DNA of 64,000 bases. It comes from Siphonodentalium dalli (Eukaryota > Mollusca > Scaphopoda > Gadilida > Siphonodentaliidae). Below the pieces are notes generated by a model. It saw only the letters and a program-made list of their open reading frames with translations, made no database searches and had not been told where the DNA came from. Each line of letters begins with the position of its first letter. Positions within the stretch are counted from its first letter, which is position 1. The position numbers were made by a program, and so were the translations under genes. The stretch covers positions 99,953,343 through 100,017,342 of the forward strand of contig CP136065.1 in assembly GCA_032622095.1 (NCBI GenBank). Direction: 5' to 3'. Below are positions 10,211 to 22,854 of the stretch, piece by piece.

Positions 10211-10437
10211 CTTAGGCCTAAAAAAAAAAGACGTTTGTTTCCACTAACCCGACCGACCCTATTTTAAACCCCGACCCTAAACTTTTTATTGCCATTGCAA
10301 AAACAAAAAAAAACAAATTTTTGTTTTTTATTTAAAACAAATTTTCTTTCCAATTTAGGTCCTAATTCATATCATAACAAGATGCAAAACATTTATATTT
10401 ATTGACATAAGAAATTTTAGTTTACAAAAAGATTTAA

Positions 10438-11081
10438 AGGGGTACTGTACACAAAGATAGGCGATTTTTTTATTTACTCCCATTGAAATAACTTTCAAGT
10501 TAGATTGTGTTCATGTTATATGAGTTTCGTATAAACCTAATTTAGCGAAGAAAATATTGATCTTGGAAACAAAAATATTACGATTTCAAACTACGCGCCA
10601 TGTTTTTGACCTTCACCGGAGAAGACGCGGTCGCAGGAAGAACCGGAAGTTCATTGCTCACAGCTTCGATTGATGCATTCAATCTCTTCCATCGAACAAT
10701 CTCACTCCCTATAAAATACTTGACGCTTTATGACTCTTTGTTTCTTTCTCCTTTTTTTCCGAATCGGTTATAACGGGCCTTCTTTTGCAGGTAACATGTT
10801 TTGTTTGCAACTCAATAATGTTCGCGAACGGCCGTCGATAAAAGACACGCAACATATGCGATTTCAAGAACGGTAACTCGTAATGGCATAATTCTCCATT
10901 TTATGACTCCAGCCATAAATGAATATATATTAAATAATTCAATTTAACTTTTACGATAGCCTGTTAACCGGAACGTTTTCAGTAGACATCGTCGACTCAA
11001 ATTAGTTATTTTGTAATATAATATTCATATTAGATCGCTATTGTCACCGGGAATTTATTGAAATTGGGGTACAGTACCCCT
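10438..11081. mobile_element. 644-bp TTAA-flanked MITE, copy 1
   Basis: Thirteen-base perfect inverted ends (AGGGGTACTGTAC) lie between TTAA at 10434-10437 and 11082-11085. A TA duplication with slightly longer ends is an equal reading. No transposase is present. The same element, of the same length, sits at 33354-33997. Confidence 0.8.
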
Positions 11082-11201
11082 TTAAGTTTAACAGTTGGAA
11101 TCATACTGTAAAGTATGTTTGGCTTTATCTAGCTTTCATCTGTGAAAACTTCAAATAGTTTCAGTTCAGGTTTGTTATGATTCAGCCTTCAGACTTCAGT
11201 A

Positions 11202-13134
11202 CAGGCTTGTCAAAGTACCGCCGGTACCAAGGTAGTCGGTACCGGTACCCGCGTTGGAACCGCGGTACCAGTACCGGTACCGGTACTGGTGTTGTATAGT
11301 TTATTCCACTACATATCACACATTTAAAAGAGAATATTCTAATGTGGTAATTACTGGTAATGTATGGCACTTTGTGCCAGTTTTTGGTGATTGTTGTGGA
11401 TGACAAATACAACCATGTATCCTAATGCACGTATGCCTTAGCAGCCACACATACATGTGTGACATACATGCATTAGTATAGTCTGAAATAGTTGGATTTA
11501 TCACCCACAACAATCACCTAAAATGAGCCATAATTTAGGCAGCCTGATAGGTGTTAGAACTTTTATGTTTAGGGCTTCAGACGCTCAAATACATACATCG
11601 GAAAGATGGGTATATACCGGTATGACAATTTAAACTGAAATAAAAGGTCGCAGACCACATGTCCCCCGACTCGAGTGGTAAACTTCATGATTGGATTTGT
11701 TAGAAGGATACTATTTGCAACAATGTTATACAGTATATAGATGTTGCAAACCACCGCAAAATTTCTTGGACAAAACAACCCGATGAACAAACGCATGCAA
11801 ACGCGAAAAAAATTATATTTTTGTATTAGCTATATAGATGTTGCAAATCACCAACATGTTAGGAACAATATCCCAGAGTTTCAAATCTCTACATTTAAAA
11901 CTGTAGGAGGAGTTGATTACACCATGAAGGTACCCAATCTCATCCAAAAGGCAAAAATGTTCCAAATTTTCTAAGTCGAAAACCCCCCAAAAATATGGAA
12001 AAAATGATATTTTTTATTAGCTATATAGATGTTGCAAATCACCAACATGTTAGGAACAATATCCCAGAGTTTCAAATCTCTACATTTAAAACTGTAGGAG
12101 GAGTTGATTACACCATGAAGGTACCCAATCTCATCCAAAAGGCAAAAATGTTCCAAATTTTCTAAGTCGAAAACCCCCCCAAAAATATGGAAAACATTAT
12201 ATTTTTGATTAGCTATATAGATGTTGCAAATCACCAACATGTTAGGAACAATATCCCAGAGTTTCAAATCTCTACATTTAAAACTGTAGGAGGAGTTGAT
12301 TACACCATGAAGGTACCCAATCTCATCCAAAAGGCAAAAATGTTCCAAATTTTCTAAGTCGAAAACCCCCCCAAAAATATGGAAAAAATTATATTTTTGA
12401 TTAGCTTTATAGATGTTGCAAATCACCAACATGTTAGGAACAATATCCCAGAGTTTCAAATCTCTACATTTAAAACTGTAGGAGGAGTTGATTACACCAT
12501 GAAGGTACCCAATCTCATCCAAAAGGCAAAAATGTTCCAAATTTTCTAAGTCGAAAACCCCCCCAAAAATATGGAAAAAATTATATTTTTGATTAGCTTT
12601 ATAGATGTTGCAAATCACCAACATGTTAGGAACAATATCCAAGAGTTTCAAATCTCTACGTTTAAAACTGTAGGAGGAGTTGATTACACCATGAAGGTAC
12701 CCAATCTCGGACGCACGGACGCACGGACGCACGGACGGACGGACGAGGGTCATTTCTATAGTCCTCCGACGGAAACGTCGGGGGACAATAAATTTTATGT
12801 ACCTGCAATCCCCAACTGTAAGTTATAATGTAACACATATTGAGTAAATGGCACATATATACATTGTTGAATAAAATGATAACAGCTTCAAGAATCGGCA
12901 TCCGCCGCCGCGTGCTTGATCCGTTGACACATGGTAGCATACCATAATGCAAGCGGCAGTTGCAGCACACTTAAAAGAGCAAAGTTCCTTCAATTTTAAT
13001 CGATCTATACTGATCTATTTACTGTTTTTGGCGAGTACCGAGAACCGTCGGTACCGAGTATCAGAACCGGTACCGTTGAAACGGCCAAGTACCGCCGGTA
13101 CCGGTACCGGTACTGGTACCGGTTGACAAGCCTG
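11202..13134. mobile_element. Non-autonomous hAT element with 8-bp target duplication
   Basis: The ends are a perfect 12-bp inverted repeat (CAGGCTTGTCAA), flanked on both sides by CTTCAGTA (11194-11201 and 13135-13142). This is the textbook hAT pattern. Both subterminal regions are made of GGTACC/GGTACCGG repeats. The interior holds the 192-bp tandem array and no transposase. Confidence 0.85.
11639..12790 (+). repeat. HINE-like element with a 192-bp tandem array
   Basis: The element begins near AAAAGGTCGCAGACCACATG. It contains almost five monomers of 191-192 bp, with starts at 11827, 12018, 12210, 12402 and 12594. Copies differ at only a few bases. It ends with a GGACGCAC microsatellite and a hairpin (CCGACGGAAACGTCGG) before GGGACAATAAA. 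A relative is at 25195-26570. The low divergence implies recent amplification. Because 192 is a multiple of three, a repetitive minus-strand frame stays open by chance. Confidence 0.8.
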
Positions 13135-13142
13135 CTTCAGTA

Positions 13143-14090
13143 TTTCAATCAAATACATTACAGGAACATTAACAATTTGATCGAATCAACCTGGTTATCA
13201 GGTGGGATCTCATAATACCAAATGAAAAATTAACATAGAGATTAGTACTATAAATAGTAAATACTAACTAAATAGACATTGTTTCTGTACTACATGTAGT
13301 ATATTATGTATGTGTCTCACTTGAATTTTATAAAATATGAATTAGAGTGATAATGGTAAATCTCATTTCAAGCAGGATAAGCATAATCAATTGAACCAAA
13401 AGATATCTGACAATAAGTTATAAGCATTTCCAATCCATACATATATCAAAATTTCCAAAGTTATGCTTGAGAAACTTGATCAAATTGACCTCTCAGTAAT
13501 TTTCAAAATACTGACTCAAAGTGCCCTAGATTAGCTCTAAATGCAATGGATTTTCAAAAAATTTCCAGGGGGAGAACCCCCACCATCAGCAGGGGGTAAC
13601 CCCTTCCTCCGTTCAGGCCTTCAGGTTATGTCTTTGGCATATCATTGCCCAAAAACAGGTGTCCCCAAAAAATACCTAGATCCTTCACCGAATGCGGTGG
13701 AGAAGGTGGGGTTGTGAAGCCATCATTAAGAGATCAGTACAAGACGGTCACTCCAATATGTGACAGTGCAGTGGTGCTGGACTGACTCCAGTTGTCGCCA
13801 GACCATATGGGAAATATTAGGATTATCAAAGACTATATTAGTATATAGACAAGTATATATATAAATATTGAAGCATATGTAAGATTGAATTGGAGTTTTT
13901 AGTTCCTCTGTCATTTGGGTTAACCTGATTGGGGCTAAGAAGTGGATAGTTTGGGTTATTGACAAGTATTATACAGTTATTTTTAAAGATAATGAAAAAA
14001 AAAAATTAACAAAAAAAAAAAAGTTAAGCCTACCTACCTACCCACCTACCCTAATTTTTTTCAGCTCGTTAGCGGAAACAAATGTATTTT
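13143..14090. other. Non-coding interior of the TTA-flanked element
   Basis: No gene is seen. The stretch near 14023-14051 is a CCTA/CCCA repeat that resembles the inverted left subterminal region. Confidence 0.35.
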
Positions 14091-14590
14091 TTTTTAGGCC
14101 TTAGATACAACATTTTAGTTTTGATGATTTCCGCGACATCGTTGGTCTATATCACTCTAATCTAGTCTTCTTCAAAATAATCCAATCAGAATTATCCTAC
14201 CAGGAACGGTTTCGAATTTTAGAATTAACGATACAGCATTTTAAAATATGAATTTCCCTAAAAAAAGCAGCAAAAAATGGCATTTATATAGCAGATACAA
14301 CATTTTAGAACATGAGTTTCAATGAAACAAAACAGCGATAAATGGCATTTATACTTGAAATATTGACAATGTTATCTGATGGACTTATTATGTAATCAAA
14401 CCCATAGATTCCGAAAATGCAATAAAAATTTTTGTGTGAAAATGGCAGGTACAACCTTGTTGAAGCCCACTGACGAAGTGCACTGAGTTGTTCTGCGAAT
14501 GATAGATTCAATGGAATAGCCATTCTGAGTGATATTTCATAGTCCACATACTTATATGATATAAAGCTCACTTGGTGAAAGGGTACCTAC

Positions 14591-14707
14591 CTCGACTTGT
14601 TTTTTCTGAATGATGCTTTCATTTTCTGCTTTTGTTTTTTCATTTTCTGCTCTCGCTTTATCATTTGTTGCTCGATCAAGAGATGTATTCTTCTCAGCAA
14701 TGGAATC
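14591..14707 (-). CDS. Coiled-coil exon of an unidentified host gene
   Basis: This 117-nt, phase 0-0 exon is preceded on the minus strand by TTTCCCATCAG and followed by GTAGGTACC. It encodes 39 residues, DSIAEKNTSLDRATNDKAR then AENEKTKAENESIIQKKQVE. The composition (Lys, Glu, Asn, Ala, no Pro or Gly) and heptad-like spacing fit a coiled coil. It is the most 3' of five exons with the same strand and phase (14.6 to 42.8 kb). Linkage into one transcript is inferred. I do not recognise the family. Confidence 0.6.
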
Positions 14708-14983
14708 CTGATGGGAAATGTTAAATAATAGCATACTATGTGGAAAATGTAAAAATAAAATGCAATATGTGGACAATGTAAAATAAGAAAATGTTTAAAA
14801 AAAAGATTATGACATGTGGAAAATGTAAATAAGAGCGTACCATGTGGATATCGTAAAATAAGATCATAATATGTAAAACTGGAATCTAAGCGTCATATAA
14901 GATCATGGCATGTGGAAAATGTAAAATAAGAAAATGTTTAAAAAAAGATTATGACATGTGGAAAATGTTAAATAAGAGCATAC
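14708..14983. repeat. Degenerate tandem repeat (ACATGTGGAAAATGTAAAATA)
   Basis: Imperfect units of about 35-60 bp contain ATGTGGAAAATGTAAAATAA. The array resumes at 16385-16520, so the hAT element between them inserted into it. Confidence 0.65.
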
Positions 14984-14991
14984 CATGTGGG

Positions 14992-16384
14992 TAGAGCCCT
15001 GCGATTCGGGCCTTATTAATTCGATTTGATTTTCGATTCGATTTGGATACATAATCGCAATTTGATTCAATTCGATTCAGCAAAAGTAGACCATTTGCAC
15101 GGACATTGGGCGACAAATCAAGGTAAAAATTGTTAACGAGGTACGTATAACTTATCTGACTCATATGTGAATGTCCCGATGTTTGTTCTTGATGAAATAC
15201 AGACGCAATTTGTCATCGGAGATGCTATGTGAATAATTTAGATAACTTGAACTACCGAATTCACGCACAAACAGTTGAGTACAATCTCGCCAAGAAGACG
15301 TTTGTCTTGTATGTGAGAGAAAACCTCAAATACACATGCGCAGATGTGCTATTTGATTTTACACTACCAGTCACTCTTATCTGTTCTTCACGCAATCGTC
15401 AATGAATTTCAATCACCGATTAATGATTATCACTCATTATCAGAACATTGCAGAGGCAATGATACATTTGGTATATTGATAAAATGCATGTGGGTGGCAG
15501 CCATGTTGCAGTGTTTGTCTTACTCGTCCAGTCACCCATGGCCCACCATGATAATAGTAGAATAAATAAATTATATACTAAGTACATGTTTAATTATTAA
15601 CAAAAGTCACAACTCATCAGAAATTTTATGATTCAATTGAAAATATAAAGTCGATCGACATCTGTCTTCCGATGCAAGCAAACTAAAACTGTAGATTGTG
15701 GAATGTCATTCACTAATGTCACATAAATGGCTATACACTATATAGTGAAGGTTATTCCCAAATTCCCCAGGTTTCCCACTAGCAGACGTAAATAGAACTG
15801 CCGTCACATGACGCCTAAGCTGATCTAAAATACGGACTGCTTATAAATGTAGAATCGCTGGGTAATTTACGGATAAATTATGTCTATATTCCCATGTGCG
15901 CTGCATATTATGAAGCTAAGCTTTTAAATGTACATGTATGTACGTGCATGTATAGAACAAATATGGAATGAAGCATACACATGTCTATTTTCCATCATGT
16001 CGCATATTTACTAGTACACCGCAAATGAAAAACGGATCCATTTATAATTAATTTTCCGCTTCCGCCCATTTTAGCGGATTCCGCGTTGCGTTATCACTAT
16101 TCTATGATGATGTGCCCAACACCGAATGTTGCCAGTATGATGGTCCATGCATTTGATAGGGCAACATCGGAGTTTATTCAATTATATCACAGGATTTTTT
16201 GAGAATTTTATGTGCTAAAATGCTTTGGATTATCAGTAAAACTAACGTTCTACGCCCGCTAATAGAAACGCGCATTGTACTGAAGATTCTTTGAGAAACT
16301 GGTACTCAAAATCGAAAACGATTCAATTTGATCAGAGGGATGAATCGAAAATTGAGTTTCAATTCTATGCATCGCAAGGCCCTA
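14992..16384. mobile_element. Non-autonomous hAT element, 8-bp target duplication
   Basis: The ends are TAGAGCCCTGCGAT and the inverted TAGGGCCTTGCGAT (12 of 14 match), flanked by CATGTGGG at 14984-14991 and 16385-16392. Subterminal CGATTCGATTT repeats on both sides are typical of hAT elements. The interior has no transposase. The target repeat also contains CATGTGG, so the duplication could partly reflect target repetition. Confidence 0.7.
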
Positions 16385-16695
16385 CATGTGGGGAAATGTA
16401 AAACTGGAATCTAAGCGTCATATAAGATCGTGGCATGTGCAAAATGTAAAGTAAGAGCGTACCATGTGGTTATTGTAAAATAAGATCATAACATGTGGGG
16501 AAATGTAAAACTGGGATCTTAGGGAAAATACAAATTACACCATTTGACTCTGCATTGAAATCCCTTGAGATGGTGAATATCCATACAAAATTTCATCAAG
16601 ATCTAATAATTCATGACTGAGATATTTGTGAAGACAGACAAAAAATTGACATTTCCAGATAAACAGAAGAGAATAAACTCTAAAACAACAATGAA
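16385..16695. repeat. Tandem repeat continuation plus short HINE-like monomers
   Basis: To 16520 this is the continuation of the ATGTGGAAAATG array. From 16540 to 16690 there is a monomer with CCATACAAAATTTCATCAAG and GAGATATTTGTG, matching the units at 27150-27480. Confidence 0.55.
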
Positions 16696-17262
16696 AGTGT
16701 CAACAAGAGGTGTGCACTCGAGTGCTAGCATACCCCCACCGTGACAAATTCAACCCGCATTATCCGTAAACCCAACAAATTTTTTTTTTAACTTTAAAGA
16801 AAAATTCGGACTAATAATATCGATATGGTGTTACAAGAAGCTTGTACAGAAAAAATTATTCAAATTGGTTCATATTTGTCGAAAATGAAGTGTAATATTA
16901 TGAAAAACAGTCTGAGCCAATCCCTAGCCACATCATGTAGAGAGGGTATTGTGAGAAGCATGTATACTAAAAATTATTGAAATCGGTTCATATTTGTTAA
17001 AGTTATTAAGTCAAAATAAGTCGTAAATGAGGCGTAACTTGAGAAAAAAAAAGTCGGACCGAACCGCAATTAGCATTATGCGGAGAGGCAGTCCTAAGGA
17101 GATTGCATACAAAATATTATTGAAATCAGTTCATAGTTGTTCGAGTTGTGAGGTCGGACGGACGGACGGATGGACAGACAAACAGAGGGAGAAATCGTGA
17201 CGGACGTACGGATGCAGTCAATCCAGTATACCCCCCATTTTCTTTGAAAGTGGGGGTATAAT
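16696..17262 (+). repeat. HINE-like element (AACAAGAGGTGTGCACTCG start)
   Basis: The 5' start is AACAAGAGGTGTGCACTCG. Monomers of roughly 150 bp follow (GAAATCGGTTCATATTTGTT). Then come a GGAC microsatellite and a hairpin with arms TATACCCCCCATTTTCTTT and AAAGTGGGGGTATA. The same family is at 27696-27930. Confidence 0.7.
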
Positions 17263-17269
17263 GACACTG

Positions 17270-20200
17270 TAGCTCAACTTGGAAAGAAATAATTTCATGT
17301 GTTACAGTCAATGGAGTGATTAGGAATGTGGAAAGTTGAAAGGCCTAGTAAAATCCAATATGGCCACTGGCAGCCATGTTTTTTTGCCGAATGAACCCAA
17401 AAAGACTCGTTCCCATTTACATGTCAATGTTAACATCCATCACAAATTTCATGATGATCCGACAAAAGATACGACCTGTAGCCTGTGTCAAAGGATTTAG
17501 TCATGTAAAGAGTAAAATCCAAGATGGCTGCTGGCGGTCATGTTTTTTGGCCGAATGACCCAAAAATGAATCGTTCCCATCTACATGTCATTTTTAACAT
17601 CCATGGCAAATTTCATGAAGATGCGACCAAAGATACAACCTGTAGCCCGTGCCAAAGAATTTAGTCATGCAAAGAGTAAATTCAAGATGGCTGCTGGCAG
17701 CCATGATTTTTGGCCGAAGGACCCCAAAATGACTCGTTCCCATCAACATGTCATTGTTAACATCCATGACAAATTTCATGAAGATCCGACAAAAGCTACA
17801 ACCTGTAGCCCGTGCCAAAGAATTTAGTCATGCAAAGAGTAAAATCCAAGATGACTGCTGGCAGCCATGTTTTTTTGCCGAATGACCCCAAAATGACTCA
17901 TTCCCATCAACATGTCATTCTTAACACCCATGACAAATTTCATGATGATCTGACCAAAAGTACGACCTGTAGCCCATGCAAATGGATTTAGTCATGCAAA
18001 GAGTAAAATCCAAGATGGCTGCCAGCGGCCATGTTTTCTGGCCGAACTACCCCAAAATTACTCGTTCCCATCTACATGTCAATATTAACATCCATGACAA
18101 ATTTCATGATGGTCAGATTAACAGTTCGACCTGTAGCCCGTGCTAATGGATTGAATTTTGAAATCAAAGATGGCTACTGGCGGCCATGTTTTTTTGCAAA
18201 ATGACCCCAAAATGATTCGTTCCCATCTATATGTCAATGTCAACAGCCATGACAAATTTCATAATGAAATAGCTCAACTTAGGTAGGGGAATAATTTAAT
18301 GGTTGACAGTAAATGGAGGAATTTGCAAAGGTGCTAATTGAAATGTCTAAGTAAGACGAGATGTATATGTCAATATCAACATTCATGACAAGTTTCATAA
18401 TGATCGGATCAGGGATGTGGTCGGTAGGGTGTGCCAAAGGATTTAGTGATGCAAAGAGTATTTCTAAAATGGTCATCGGCGGCCATGTTTTCTTGCCAAA
18501 TGACCCCAAAATGACTCGTTCCCATCTACATATCAATGTCAACATCCATGACAAATTTCATGAAGATCAAACAAACAGATCGGTCTATAACCCATGCTAA
18601 CCCGATGATCCATATAAAGTTTGGTGATGATCGGATCAGGGATGTGGTCTGTAGGATGTGTCAAAGGATTTAGTGATGCAAAGATTAGAATCCAAGATGG
18701 CCACCAGCGGCCATGTTTTTTGGCCGAATGATCCTAAAATGACTCGTTCCCATCTACATGTAAATGTCAACATTCATGACAAATTATATGATGATCAGAC
18801 AAACAGTACGGCCTGTAGCCCGCGCCAATGGATTCAAATTCGAAATCCAAGATGGCCACCAGCGGCCATGTTTTTTGGCCGAAATGACCCCAAAATCACT
18901 CGTTCCCATCTACATGTCAATGTCAACATTCATGACAAATTTCATAAAGATCCGACCAAAGAAACGACCTGTAGCCCGCGCGAAAGTATTTAGTGATGCA
19001 AAGAGTCAAATCCAAGATGGCTGACGACGGCCATGTTTAAAGGCCAAATGACCCCAAAATGACTCGTTCCCATCTACATGTAAATGGTAACATTCATGAC
19101 AAATTTTATGATGATCAGACAAACAGTATGGCATGTAGCCCGCGCTAATGGATTAAATTTTGAAAACCAAGATGGCCACCAGTGGCCATGTTTTTTGGCC
19201 GAAATTACCCCAAAATGATTCGTGCCCAACTAGGGGCCACCCCAATGATGAATATGAAGTTTGGTGATGATCGGATCAGGGTTGTGGTCTGTAGGGTGTG
19301 TGAAAGTATTTAGTGATGCAAAGAGTAAAATCCAAGATGGCTGACGTCGGCCATGTTTTTTGGCCAAATGACCCCAAAATGACTCGTTCCCATTTACATG
19401 TCAATGTCAACATTCATGACAAATTTGATAAAGATCAGACCAAAGATAAGACCTGTAGCCCGCGCCAAAGGAAATTGTTGATGGACACACAGACACACGG
19501 ACGACGGACGCCAACCCATGGCAATAGCTCAAACTTACAAAGTAAGTTGAGCTAATGATCCGGCCAAAGGTATGACCTGTAGCCCGTGTCAAAGGATTTA
19601 GTCATGCAAAGAGTAAAATCCAAGATGGCTGCTGGCGGCCATGTTTTTAGGCCGATTGACCCCAAAATGACTCGTTCCCATCAACTTGTCAATGTCAACA
19701 TTCATGACAAATTTCATGATGATACAACCGAAGCTGCGACCTGTAGTCAGTGCCCAAGGATTTAGCCATGCAAAGAGTAAAATCCAAGATGGCTGCTGGT
19801 GGCCATGTTTTTTGGCCGAACGACCCTAAAATGATTCGTTCCCATCTAAATGTCAATATTAACATCCATGACTAATTTCATGACGATCAGACGAGCAGTA
19901 TGACCTGTAGGCCGTGCTAATCGATTGAATTTTGAAATCCAAGATGGCCGCTGGTGGCCATGTTTTTTGGCCGAATGACCCCAAAATGACTCATTCCCAT
20001 CTAAATGTCAATGTCAACATCCATGACAAATTTCATAATGATCCGGCCAAAGGTACGACCTGTAACCCGTGCCAAAGGATTTAGTCATGCAAAGAGTAAA
20101 ATCCAAGATGGCTGCTGGTGGCCATGTTTTTTGTCCAAATGACCCCAAAATGACTCGTTCCCATCTACATGTCATTGTTAACCTCCATGACAATTTTATG

Positions 20201-20628
20201 ATGATCCGACCAAAGGTACGACCTGTAGCCCGTGCCAAAGGATTTAGTCATGCAAAGAGTAATATCCAAGATGGCTGCCGGCGGCCATTTTTTTGACCGA
20301 ATGACCCCAAAATGACTCGTTCCCATCTACATGTCAATATTAACATCCACGACAAATTTCATGATGATCAGACAAACAGTATGACCTGTAACCCGTGCTA
20401 ATGGATTGAATTTTGAAATCCAAGATGGCTGCTGGCAGCCATGTTTTTTTTCCGAATGACCCCAAAATGAATCATTCCGGTCTAAATGTTGATGTCAACA
20501 GCTATTTCATAATGATCTGACCAAAGGTACGACCTGTAGCCTGTATTGTTGACGAATCACGCACACACGGACGACGGACGACAAAGCCATGGCAATAGCT
20601 CAAACTTTACAAAGTAAAGTTGAGCTAA
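17270..20628 (+). repeat. Long HINE-like array, ~164-bp monomer, about 18 copies
   Basis: The monomer carries AAGATGGCTGC, CGGCCATGTTTTTTGGCCG and AATGACCCCAAAATGACTCG, and repeats every 160-165 bp. The array begins TAGCTCAACTTGG. It contains two microsatellite-plus-hairpin ends (19480-19554 and 20545-20628), each with AGCTCAAACTT and AAGTTGAGCTA arms. The 5' start is thus the complement of the 3' end. Two elements are probably joined. Open frames here are repeat artefacts. Confidence 0.8.
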
Positions 20629-20770
20629 AAATGTAAACACCTAATGATGGTGAACATCCATACCAAATTTCTTTGAGATCATACAATCCATAGCTCAGAT
20701 TCTCAAATGGATGTAATGAAAATGTCAATAACACTGTAGCTCAACTTGGGAGAGGATACTGTCATACATT

Positions 20771-22385
20771 CAGGGTCCGTGCTGGACCAAAATTTACTTT
20801 TATCAAATATTTTGCCATATGAAAATATTTTTTGCCAAATTCTTTTAGAAATTGCCAAATGCTATCACTGATAGTATCAGTTTATGCAATATTGAGTCTC
20901 TTATTTCGACAATTAGCTGTTTTGATATCGATAGGAAAGCAGTTATTTATTAATAATTATCACCTCTGCATTGTGGTTTATCATACAAGGGGTACGCATC
21001 TAAGATGCTTTTGTCAAGTTTTTTGGCAGTCGAACCAAACTTCTGCCAATAAGGTGCACAATTCCGGGGAAAAAAGTTGGACGGTGGTATATTATTGCAA
21101 TGGACCTATATACCAAATATCAATTGAATCCGTTAATATTTCATTGAGTTATCACACTAACAGTGATAAAATTGTGATTAAAAAAGACAAACTAAGACCC
21201 ATAACTCCACTGATAACTCCGGAAAAAAAATTCAGACAAACCAGGTTTTCGAACTCGTCCGAGATATTGTTGCAATAGACTCATATACCAAATATTGTTT
21301 AAATCGTTTAATATTTCATTGAGTTATCGCGCTAACGGTGATAACATTGCTAAAAATTGACAAACTAAGACCCATAACTCTGCAAAACAAAATTCGGAAA
21401 AACCTGGTTTTCGAACTCGTCCGAGATATTGTTGCAGGAGACTCATACACCAAATATTGTTGAAATCGGTTAATATTTCATCGAGTTATCGCGCTAACGG
21501 TGATAAAATTGCTAAAAATAGACAAACTAAGACCCATAACTCCGCGAATTTTTTTTGGAAAAACCTGATTTTCGAACTCGTCTGAGATATTGTTGCAGGA
21601 GACTCATATACCAAATATTGTTAAAATCGGTTAATATTTCATTGAGTTATCGCACTAACAGTGATAAAATTGCTAATAATAGACAAACTAAGACCCACAA
21701 CTCCGGAAAAAAATTCTGACAAACCTGGTTTTCGAACTGGTCCGAGATATTGTTACAAGAGTCTCTTATACCAAATATTGTTGAAATTGGTTAATATTTG
21801 CATGAGTTATCGCACAATCGGTGAAAAACTTAACTAAAACCCATCTAAGATGGATAACTCTTGTAAAAAAGTTCGGACGTGACCCATTTTCTACAGGCAG
21901 TAAATAGTCATTGGGAGCAACTGCCATACCAAATTTGTTTTTAATCCGTTCACAAATGTCAAAGTTATAAGGCATTCTTTAGGTCCGCCCGCCCGCCAAC
22001 CGTCCCTCATCAAACCATAAGTCGAGTTTTTGAAAAACTCGACTAATAAACCAATAATATTTTGGAGGGGTTGCTTCATCAGATGGGCTCATTGAAAGAG
22101 GATTAGCTATGTAAACACCCAGCAATAAATACTAATTTCTACACCCGTCGATACTGATGCTATCAGATTAACTGCATATTGATAGTTCCTAAATGGTATA
22201 AACAACACCAAAACAGTAATATTGTAAGAGTTTCCTCAAATAAAATGGTATTGATTGACCAATAGTTTATTTCTTGAGGAATTCAAAAGTGACTTGCCAA
22301 AACTTTTGTCAAATGAAAATAGTTTTTGCCAAATGTGAATAATTTTTGCCACTGACAAATTTTGCAAGTGACAGCGCGAAGCCTG
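20771..22385. mobile_element. Non-autonomous hAT-like element with internal array
   Basis: The ends CAGGGTCCGTGCTG and inverted CAGGCTTCGCGCTG match at 11 of 14 positions. The flanks CATACATT and CATATTTT match at 6 of 8. Subterminal TTTGCCAAAT repeats occur on both sides. A HINE-like array at 21000-22046 fills the centre. Similar left ends are at 28375 and 42974. Confidence 0.55.
21000..22046 (+). repeat. HINE-like array, ~157-bp monomer, 5-6 copies
   Basis: The monomer carries ACCTGGTTTTCGAACTCGTC, CGAGATATTGTTG and GACCCATAACTCC. The end is a CCGCCCGCC stretch and a perfect hairpin, GTCGAGTTTTTG then AAAAACTCGAC. Confidence 0.75.
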
Positions 22386-22429
22386 CATATTTTACAGTCA
22401 AAAGAGCAATAAGGAATTTTTAAGTATGG

Positions 22430-22730
22430 TAATACCAGTTCAAACCGAAGAGCCATATGAAGTTTGGGGGCAATTGGATAAAAAATATTGCCTCCCCCAT
22501 CTAATGGTTATCCCAAAGGTCCATATAAAGGTTAATGATAATCAAATGAGGGATGTGGCCTGTTAGGTTGCGCCGAAGTATTTAGTTAAACAAACAGTAA
22601 AATCCAACATGGCCATTGGCGGCCATGTTTTTCAATGAAAATGATTCATATGAAATTTGGTGACAATCGGATGAGGGATGCGGTCTGTAGGGTGTGGCAA
22701 ATGATTTATCCATGCCAGGGAAGTTTCCAG
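22430..22730 (+). repeat. Degraded monomers of the AAGATGGC family
   Basis: Two or three diverged units contain CATATGAAGTTTGG, GATGAGGGATGTGGCCTGT and AACATGGCCATTGGCGGCC. No terminal hairpin is seen. Confidence 0.5.
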
Positions 22731-22854
22731 TGCTGTTTTGATACCTGTTACAGGTATGGGCACACAAACTCAAGAAGCCCAAATGTCCCCAAATTCCTGG
22801 TGGACAGTATTGAGTCAACCTGAATTTTCCAAGGCAATTCAACAATATGCTATG

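Larger units (their letters stand above)
10215..14100. mobile_element. TTA-flanked TIR element (PIF/Harbinger-like) with nested insertions
   Basis: The left end is TTA (10212-10214) then GGCCTAAAAAAAAAAGACG and TTTGTTTCC. The right end is the inverted GGAAACAAATG, a T run, and AGGCC followed by TTA (14101-14103). TTA duplication with GGCC-starting ends suggests PIF/Harbinger. Removing the two internal elements (10438-11081 and 11202-13134) leaves about 1.3 kb with no ORF. It could instead be two unrelated inverted copies. Confidence 0.5.

Noticed and set aside
11971-12753. A 260-codon minus-strand frame with four near-identical 64-residue repeats
   Set aside because: It is the 192-bp tandem array read in one frame. 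The period is a multiple of three, the frame ends in the GGAC microsatellite, and the unit is a HINE-like monomer.
17376-20296. Many 60-110 codon frames with repeated MSTFMTNF / HLHVNVNIHDKF phrases
   Set aside because: They are translations of the AAGATGGC monomer in several frames and both strands.
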